Source: Mariniflexile gromovii (lineage in GTDB: Bacteria; Bacteroidota; Bacteroidia; Flavobacteriales; Flavobacteriaceae). From it: a stretch of DNA of 64,000 nucleotides. Location: the NCBI RefSeq assembly GCF_017814435.1, contig NZ_JAGJCB010000018.1, positions 16,864 to 80,863 of the forward strand, written 5' to 3'. Position numbers and translations under genes: made by a program. This document shows, in pieces, positions 59,701 through 64,000 of this stretch. Within the stretch, counting starts at the first letter, position 1, and the number at the start of each line of letters is the position of its first letter. Under the pieces are notes generated by a model. That model was given only the letters and a program-made list of their open reading frames with translations. It did not search any database and had not been told where the DNA came from.

Positions 59701-60717
59701 TTATTCACTAGGTATTATCAAAATAACAAAACTGCAGATGGTGTAGGTATTGGTTTATCACTTGTTAAAGAATTGGTGATACTGTCTCATGGAAACATTA
59801 TAGCACATACCATGAATGAAGACGAAATTCAATTTACTGTAACACTGCCCATTGAACGTTCATTTTATAATGCATCTGAAATTATTGAACTTCAAACAAC
59901 TGAAAATAACGTGATTCAAAATAGTCCAAATAGAACTGAGACTATTCTAAAAACAAAAAAGGATAAAAATAAACCGCTACTACTAATTGTTGAAGATGAT
60001 GAAGATATCAGACAATTTATAAGTTCCATTTTTGAACAGGAGTATATAATAAAAGAAGCTATAGATGGTGAACAAGGTATTGCTAAGGCTTTAAAATACA
60101 TACCAGACATCATTATTAGCGATATTATGATGCCAAAAATTAGTGGTATTGAGCTTTGCAACACCCTAAAACTAGACGAACGTACTAGCCATATCCCTAT
60201 TATTTTGCTCACTGCCAAAAGTGGCGATCAAAATGAAATCGACGGTTTAAAAACCGGAGCCGATGATTATATTACAAAACCATTTAATAATAATAAACTT
60301 AAAATACGTGTTGAAAAATTAATCGAATTACGCCAACAACTACAACAACGTTATAGCAATGCTCTTGAATTGAACGATATAAAAACCACGTCAGTAGATC
60401 AACTATTTCTAAAAAAACTAAAAGAAGTTTTAAATAAAAACATTACGAACTCAGATTTTAATTCAGAGCTTTTAAGTAAAAACATGCTGATGAGTAGAAT
60501 GCAACTACACAGAAAACTAAAAGCATTAACAGGACTATCTACAACGCAGCTCATCCGTAACGAGCGCTTAAAAATTGCAATTTCATTATTAAAACAATCA
60601 GATCTTACCATTTCGGAAATTGCTTATCAAATTGGCTTCAATACACCATCTTATTTTGTCAAAAATTTTAAAGATGTGTACCATTGCACACCTTCAGAGT
60701 ACCTATTAAAACACTAA
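56761..60717 (+). CDS. Hybrid two-component sensor/AraC-type regulator (HTCS)
   Basis: 1318 residues with all parts in one chain. Signal/anchor about 10-27; two seven-bladed propellers (Reg_prop motifs such as [32 protein letters not shown]); a Y_Y_Y domain (about 680-760); membrane helix about 767-789; HisKA with His824 (NLSHEFRTP); ATPase N-box near 940 and G-box GVGIGLSL at 994-1001; receiver with Asp1121 and Lys1173; C-terminal AraC HTH (about 1225-1318). Such regulators sense a ligand, often a glycan fragment, in the periplasm and activate nearby genes. Downstream candidates are the 47-residue gene, the FGE-fold gene and the GDG-repeat gene; no polysaccharide utilisation genes adjoin. 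Confidence 0.95.
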   Translation: [1318 protein letters not shown]

Positions 60718-60738
60718 AAACAACCGTTTTAAACTCAA

Positions 60739-60767
60739 TGTTACATTAGTGCAACACTTTGTTACAT
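60739..60767 (+). promoter_or_regulatory. Candidate operator: two TGTTACAT boxes 21 bp apart
   Basis: TGTTACAT at 60739-60746 and 60760-60767, with GCAACACT between them, 22-50 bases after the regulator stop codon and about 100 bases before the small gene. Spacing of two helical turns suits the double-HTH binding of AraC domains. A weaker relative (TTAGTAACACCTTGTTTA) precedes the regulator itself at about 56707-56724. Confidence 0.5.
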
Positions 60768-60867
60768 AATTGATATGCTTTTTAGTGCTTTCATTCTAAT
60801 TTTACAATAAACAAATTGAACATTTGGTAGCAAAGCATTGTATCACTTATTTATAACAACTTAATAA

Positions 60868-61011
60868 ATGCAACCAAATGATGATATAAAAGAAGTACCA
60901 AATAATGAACAACACATTTATTTAAATATCGATCATTTAAAAGATGGAAATTATGTGTTCAATATTATGCTAAACAATAAAGTTATAAAGTCTTTTAAGC
61001 TAAAGAAATAA
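60868..61011 (+). CDS. Small protein resembling a T9SS sorting-domain tail
   Basis: 47 residues, starting MQPNDDIKEVPNNEQHIYLN and ending HLKDGNYVFNIMLNNKVIKSFKLKK, with no signal peptide. The second half mirrors the last strands of T9SS type A domains (compare VNNLSDGIYLLNIF...KKLIVKH of the protein at 62750). It is short, but the frame is uninterrupted, lies between a candidate operator and a strong hairpin terminator, and has a sensible composition. I know small proteins of this style near sensor genes in Bacteroidota but no function for them. A free beta-strand partner or regulator is possible. Confidence 0.6.
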   Translation: MQPNDDIKEVPNNEQHIYLNIDHLKDGNYVFNIMLNNKVIKSFKLKK

Positions 61012-61032
61012 AGATGCTATTAATCAGTGAGG

Positions 61033-61078
61033 AAAAGGGGAAATAATGAAAGTAAAATGGAGTTATTTCCCTTTTCAA
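61033..61078 (+). terminator. Terminator after the 47-residue gene
   Basis: Arms AAAAGGGGAAATAA and TTATTTCCCTTTT (one bulged G) around a 16-base loop. It separates the small gene from the FGE-fold gene. Confidence 0.7.
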
Positions 61079-61279
61079 TTAAAATCTCTTTCAATCAATA
61101 TTTTAACATCTATCATCCTATCAATTCGTACAAAGATTTCACAATATTTTTACAAATTGAAAAAAAATTAGCTCAAAAAAAAAATTAATTTTCTTAAGTA
61201 GCAAGTAAAGCTTACAATTCAAAAAAAACTCCCAAATGCTAATTGATATATTAAAATTAATCAATTAAAATCCAATAAA

Positions 61280-62737
61280 ATGAAAACAAAAATTACTTTA
61301 GCGTTAGCCATGCTTGCTAGTTTGTTAACAAGTGCCAACAATATTACAGTAAGTAATATTTCATTAGAAAATTTAAATGCACCTCAAAACTGGGTTCAAG
61401 TCGAATTCGATTTAAGCTGGGAAAACTCTTGGAGAATTAGTGCAGGTCCATCCAATTGGGATGCTGCATGGATATTTATAAAATATCGCGTTAATAGTGG
61501 CGATTGGGCACATGCTCAACTAAGCCAAACCGATTTTGTTGCTGCATCGGGTAGCACCATTAATATTACAGCCGACGGCGTAGGTGCATTTGTTTATAGA
61601 GATAGCGATGGTAGTGGCGATTTAAACCTGCAAAATATGCGTTTGCGTTGGAATTATGGTTCCATTGGCACCAACGATATTATAGATGTACAAGTATTTG
61701 CTTTAGAAATGGTATATGTGCCCCAAGGAACATTTTCCGTGGGCAGTAGCGGTACTGAAGTAGGTAAATTTTATTCAGGTTTTACGTTTATACCATATCA
61801 AATAAATTCTGAAAACGCTATTACTGTAGGCACCGGTAATGGGAATCTTTACTATAGCGTTGCTACAGTTGGCTCAAGACCTGGTGACCAATTAGGTCCC
61901 ATACCAGCAACATTTCCAAAAGGCTATAATGCTTTTTATTGTATGAAATATGAAATGACCCAAGGACAATATGTCGGTTTTTTTAATACGCTCACTGCAA
62001 CTCAAAAAACAGCAAACGATATTACCGGGCCAAATGGCAAAAATCAAGATACAGAACTTAATAGAAATACCATTTCTTGGGTAGAGGGCAGTGCTACAGC
62101 AACTACAACATCCCCAGATTTACCTTTAAACTATGTAAATAACGATATTTTATACGCTTATTTAGATTGGGCTGGACTAAGACCTATTACAGAACTTGAA
62201 TATGAAAAAGCTTGTCGAGGTCCTATTGCTCCAAAAGCAAATGAATTTGCATGGGGAAGTTCAAATATTGCTTCTAATCCGTATACTTATATCAATCTGT
62301 TGCAACCAAATGAATTAGTAACAAATCCAGAAGTTGGTACCGGAAATGCTCTATATGGCTCAACAAATGGCACTCCTAGCGGTCCTAAAAGAGTGGGAAT
62401 TTTAGCTGCCAGTGCTAACAATAAAACAAGGGAAGAAACGGGTGGCAGTTATTATGGAATAATGGAATTAAGTGGAAATTTATATGAACGTTGCATTACT
62501 GTTGGCAATCCAGAAGGTCGCTCATTTACAGCCACTCATGGCAATGGAATTATATCAGCAGCAGGTCTTGCAAATGTTACATCTTGGCCTACAACCAACA
62601 CAGGTATAGGCTACCGAGGCGGTTCATTTTTCAATGGTACAGACTTTATAAGGGTTTCAGACAGGTATGATGCCGCTAGTGTTCTTGCAGGTGCCAATAA
62701 TAGGTTAGGCTTTCGTGGTGTACGTTCAACCAACTAA
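61280..62737 (+). CDS. Exported FGE-fold (SUMF1-like) protein
   Basis: 485 residues with a signal peptide (about 1-19). An N-terminal beta domain (about 20-145) is shared with other Bacteroidota surface proteins (NITVSNISLENLNAPQNWVQVEFDLSWENSWR). The formylglycine-generating-enzyme fold follows: MVYVPQGTFSVGS, YCMKYEMTQGQYVGFFNTLT, LRPITELEYEKACRGP, GIMELSGNLYERC and GYRGGSFFNG...RLGFRGVR. I do not see the paired copper-binding cysteines of true FGEs, so a binding rather than catalytic role is likely. The GDG-repeat protein starts 12 bases downstream, so the two are made together. Confidence 0.88.
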   Translation: MKTKITLALAMLASLLTSANNITVSNISLENLNAPQNWVQVEFDLSWENSWRISAGPSNWDAAWIFIKYRVNSGDWAHAQLSQTDFVAASGSTINITADGVGAFVYRDSDGSGDLNLQNMRLRWNYGSIGTNDIIDVQVFALEMVYVPQGTFSVGSSGTEVGKFYSGFTFIPYQINSENAITVGTGNGNLYYSVATVGSRPGDQLGPIPATFPKGYNAFYCMKYEMTQGQYVGFFNTLTATQKTANDITGPNGKNQDTELNRNTISWVEGSATATTTSPDLPLNYVNNDILYAYLDWAGLRPITELEYEKACRGPIAPKANEFAWGSSNIASNPYTYINLLQPNELVTNPEVGTGNALYGSTNGTPSGPKRVGILAASANNKTREETGGSYYGIMELSGNLYERCITVGNPEGRSFTATHGNGIISAAGLANVTSWPTTNTGIGYRGGSFFNGTDFIRVSDRYDAASVLAGANNRLGFRGVRSTN

Positions 62738-62749
62738 AATCTGTGCATC

Positions 62750-63601
62750 ATGAATCCGACAATTAGATTTTTTTGTGCGCTACTCATTTGCCAATATGCC
62801 AACGCACAGTACGTAGGTGGTAAAGATGATGGAAGCACTGTATCTCCTCTAAATGGTAGTAGACTCTCTGGAGAAATAGCATCCTTTGCTGTGCTGTACC
62901 AAGGAAACTCTGGTGATGGATTTGATTCTAAAACGAGTCAAGTATTACTTTTAGGAGGTAATTTTAAAATCTATAAAGGAAGCTCTGGCGATGGATATTC
63001 ACAAAGACTTGCGGCTTTAACTATTTCTGGTGATAAAATTGATAATTTGTATCGTGGTAATTCTGGTGATGGATATTCCGAAAATCAATTTCAATCCCTT
63101 ATTAACGGACAAGAATTAACTATACTTTACCGAGGCAGTTTTGGTGATGGATCCCATAACATAACAGCAAACGCTCTATACCTACAAGGATTCATAAACA
63201 ATTTATTTCAAGGCGGAAATGGAGATGGTTATACCAGTTTACTAAGTTCAAACAATTACTTATCTGGACTTATACTCACACTTTACAAAGGAGGTTATGG
63301 AGACGGATTTGCGTCAAACAATCTCACCACAGCCCTAACATTAGATATAATTGAGCAATTCATTAAAATGGAAGTAGTGCTATATCCAAACCCTGCAAAT
63401 CATGTCGTCAACATAAAACGAAATAAAGGTATACAAATTACTTCCATTGAACTATTCGATATCTCAGGGAAAAAAGTTAACATAAACTTATCCAGCAATA
63501 ACACTATAAATGTAAATAACTTATCAGATGGTATCTATCTATTAAACATCTTTTCAGAAAATGGAGCGGTAACCAAAAAGCTCATTGTAAAACATTATTG
63601 A
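62750..63601 (+). CDS. GDG-repeat surface protein with T9SS type A sorting domain
   Basis: 283 residues with a signal peptide (about 1-19, ending YANAQ). Residues 50-187 contain six repeats of 25-26 residues (first residue at 50, 75, 101, 127, 153, 179), each beginning [YF]-[QRK]-G-x-x-G-D-G-[YFS]; a degenerate copy (YVGGKDDGS) is at 21. The T9SS sorting domain is at about 210-283 (LYPNPANHVVNIK...KKLIVKHY). The Gly/Asp loops could bind calcium or build a beta-solenoid; that is inference. It follows the FGE-fold gene by 12 bases and faces the 5S rRNA gene. Confidence 0.9.
   Translation: MNPTIRFFCALLICQYANAQYVGGKDDGSTVSPLNGSRLSGEIASFAVLYQGNSGDGFDSKTSQVLLLGGNFKIYKGSSGDGYSQRLAALTISGDKIDNLYRGNSGDGYSENQFQSLINGQELTILYRGSFGDGSHNITANALYLQGFINNLFQGGNGDGYTSLLSSNNYLSGLILTLYKGGYGDGFASNNLTTALTLDIIEQFIKMEVVLYPNPANHVVNIKRNKGIQITSIELFDISGKKVNINLSSNNTINVNNLSDGIYLLNIFSENGAVTKKLIVKHY
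62897..63310 (+). repeat. Coding repeat: six GDG units of 75-78 bp
   Basis: These are the repeats of the GDG protein at DNA level. The motif GG(A/T/C)GATGGA(T/G) recurs every 75-78 bases, while synonymous positions differ widely, so the repeat is old rather than freshly expanded. Confidence 0.85.
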
Positions 63602-63640
63602 TTACTTATGGCGGGTTTTTGCGAAAAAGCAAAAACCGCG

Positions 63641-63704
63641 CTATCCGTTACAAATTTTGTAAAACCATAAATGGAAGTTTTACAAAAGCTTTCCGCTGCT
63701 ATCG
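63641..63704 (-). repeat. Structured intergenic repeat, copy 2
   Basis: On the minus strand: GATAGCAGCGG (63694-63704), then a perfect 11-bp hairpin TTTTGTAAAAC/GTTTTACAAAA (63656-63666 with 63678-63688), then CGGATAGC (63641-63648). It has the same parts and order as the element at 41280-41330. A further hairpin adjoins at 63613-63639. Confidence 0.75.
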
Positions 63705-63778
63705 CTCCCGCACTACCAGTGAAGGTCCGGCCTATCGAATAAGGGCCCAAGCTTTCATTCCAAAACCATATAAAAACA

Positions 63779-63808
63779 AAAAAACCTTCATTTTTCAATG
63801 AAGGGTTT
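63779..63808 (-). terminator. Duplicated copy of the 5S terminator
   Basis: Hairpin ACCTTCATT/AATGAAGGGT with a T run on the minus strand. It is part of the 110-bp tandem duplicate and serves the 5S fragment rather than a gene. Confidence 0.7.
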
Positions 63809-63816
63809 CCAAAAAA

Positions 63817-63870
63817 GGCAACGACTCTACGCTCCCACAATGCAGTACCATCGGCGCTAACGGGCTTAAC
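63817..63870 (-). pseudogene. Truncated 5S rRNA 3'-end fragment
   Basis: About 54 bases nearly identical to the 3' end of the adjoining 5S gene (ggcaacgac ... gggcttaac on the plus strand), with small changes in the 3' stem. The sequence upstream is replaced by the next repeat unit, so no full 5S can form. Confidence 0.85.
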
Positions 63871-63895
63871 CCTCCCAAAACCATATAAAAACAAA

Positions 63896-63925
63896 AAACC
63901 CTTCATTTTTCAATGAAGGGTTTCC
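63896..63925 (-). terminator. Terminator of the rRNA operon
   Basis: On the minus strand, directly after 5S, the perfect arms AAACCCTTCATT/AATGAAGGGTTT (loop of four) are followed by TTTTGTTTTT. Confidence 0.85.
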
Positions 63926-63931
63926 AAAAAA

Positions 63932-64000
<69 letters not shown>

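Larger units (their letters stand above)
63602..63931. other. Non-coding spacer between the GDG gene and 5S rRNA
   Basis: 330 bases without a real gene. It holds a GCGGGTTTTTGC/GCAAAAACCGC hairpin (63613-63639), the second copy of the structured intergenic repeat, two copies of the 5S terminator and a 5S fragment. Short frames across it on both strands are artefacts of these repeats. Confidence 0.8.

Noticed and set aside
63595..63906. Short reading frames on both strands after the GDG gene
   Set aside because: They run across hairpins, the structured repeat and the duplicated 5S terminator and have no protein-like composition.

Overview
The window is a 64 kb piece of a low-GC chromosome from the Bacteroidota, almost certainly family Flavobacteriaceae. 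The signs are a PorD-like (DUF4835) gene, two proteins ending in type IX secretion (T9SS) type A sorting domains, flavobacterial families such as DUF4270, DUF4249, DUF4907 and DUF6095, a TonB receptor with a carboxypeptidase-like N-terminal domain, a one-protein hybrid two-component system, monomeric isocitrate dehydrogenase, and promoters of the TTG-N19-TAnnTTTG type. I cannot fix the genus. I see no insertion sequence, prophage, CRISPR array or tRNA gene.

Layout. 1-9.7 kb (minus strand) is a housekeeping block: DUF6913-dapA, bamD-rpoZ-coaBC-porD-recN, fabI, a family 2 glycosyltransferase, a YbbR-like protein and the start of coaE. 9.8-11.6 kb (plus) holds a 5'-nucleotidase split into two exported proteins. 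11.6-16.8 kb (minus) holds two related membrane proteins, ligA, prmC and an acetyltransferase. 16.9-19.6 kb (plus) is a tight operon: LEA-like lipoprotein, ribD, HAD phosphatase, YigZ. 20.2-24.3 kb has dnaA, a low-molecular-weight phosphatase, a secreted sugar dehydrogenase and an RsmI-like methyltransferase. 24.3-28.3 kb (minus) has a lysozyme-like protein, DUF2279, mltG, an acetyltransferase and dapF. 28.6-32.4 kb (plus) has degQ/htrA, an N-terminally extended GAPDH and a coiled-coil membrane protein. 32.5-35.7 kb (minus) is a LytS/LytTR pair with DUF4907 and a Kelch lipoprotein. 35.9-38.5 kb has DUF4270 and an outer-membrane beta-barrel.

38.7-41.9 kb is trmD and rplS separated by about 2 kb of accessory DNA: two unrecognised proteins, an attC-like hairpin element, a direct repeat and a copy of a structured intergenic repeat. 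41.9-42.7 kb has no clear protein gene but carries a promoter-like sequence, foldable segments and an isolated strong terminator, so it may encode an RNA. Monomeric icd follows, then a TonB receptor/DUF4249 pair, a MacB-like efflux set (HlyD, permease, TolC) with no ATPase gene, murQ-DUF6095, DinB and a Pif1-like helicase.

56.8-63.6 kb is the most interesting region: a 1318-residue hybrid sensor/AraC regulator, a pair of TGTTACAT boxes 21 bp apart, an unannotated 47-residue gene resembling a T9SS sorting-domain tail, an exported FGE-fold (SUMF1-like) protein, and a T9SS cargo with six 25-26-residue GDG repeats. The window ends inside a 5S rRNA gene on the minus strand whose 3' end and terminator are duplicated in tandem, next to a second copy of the structured intergenic repeat.
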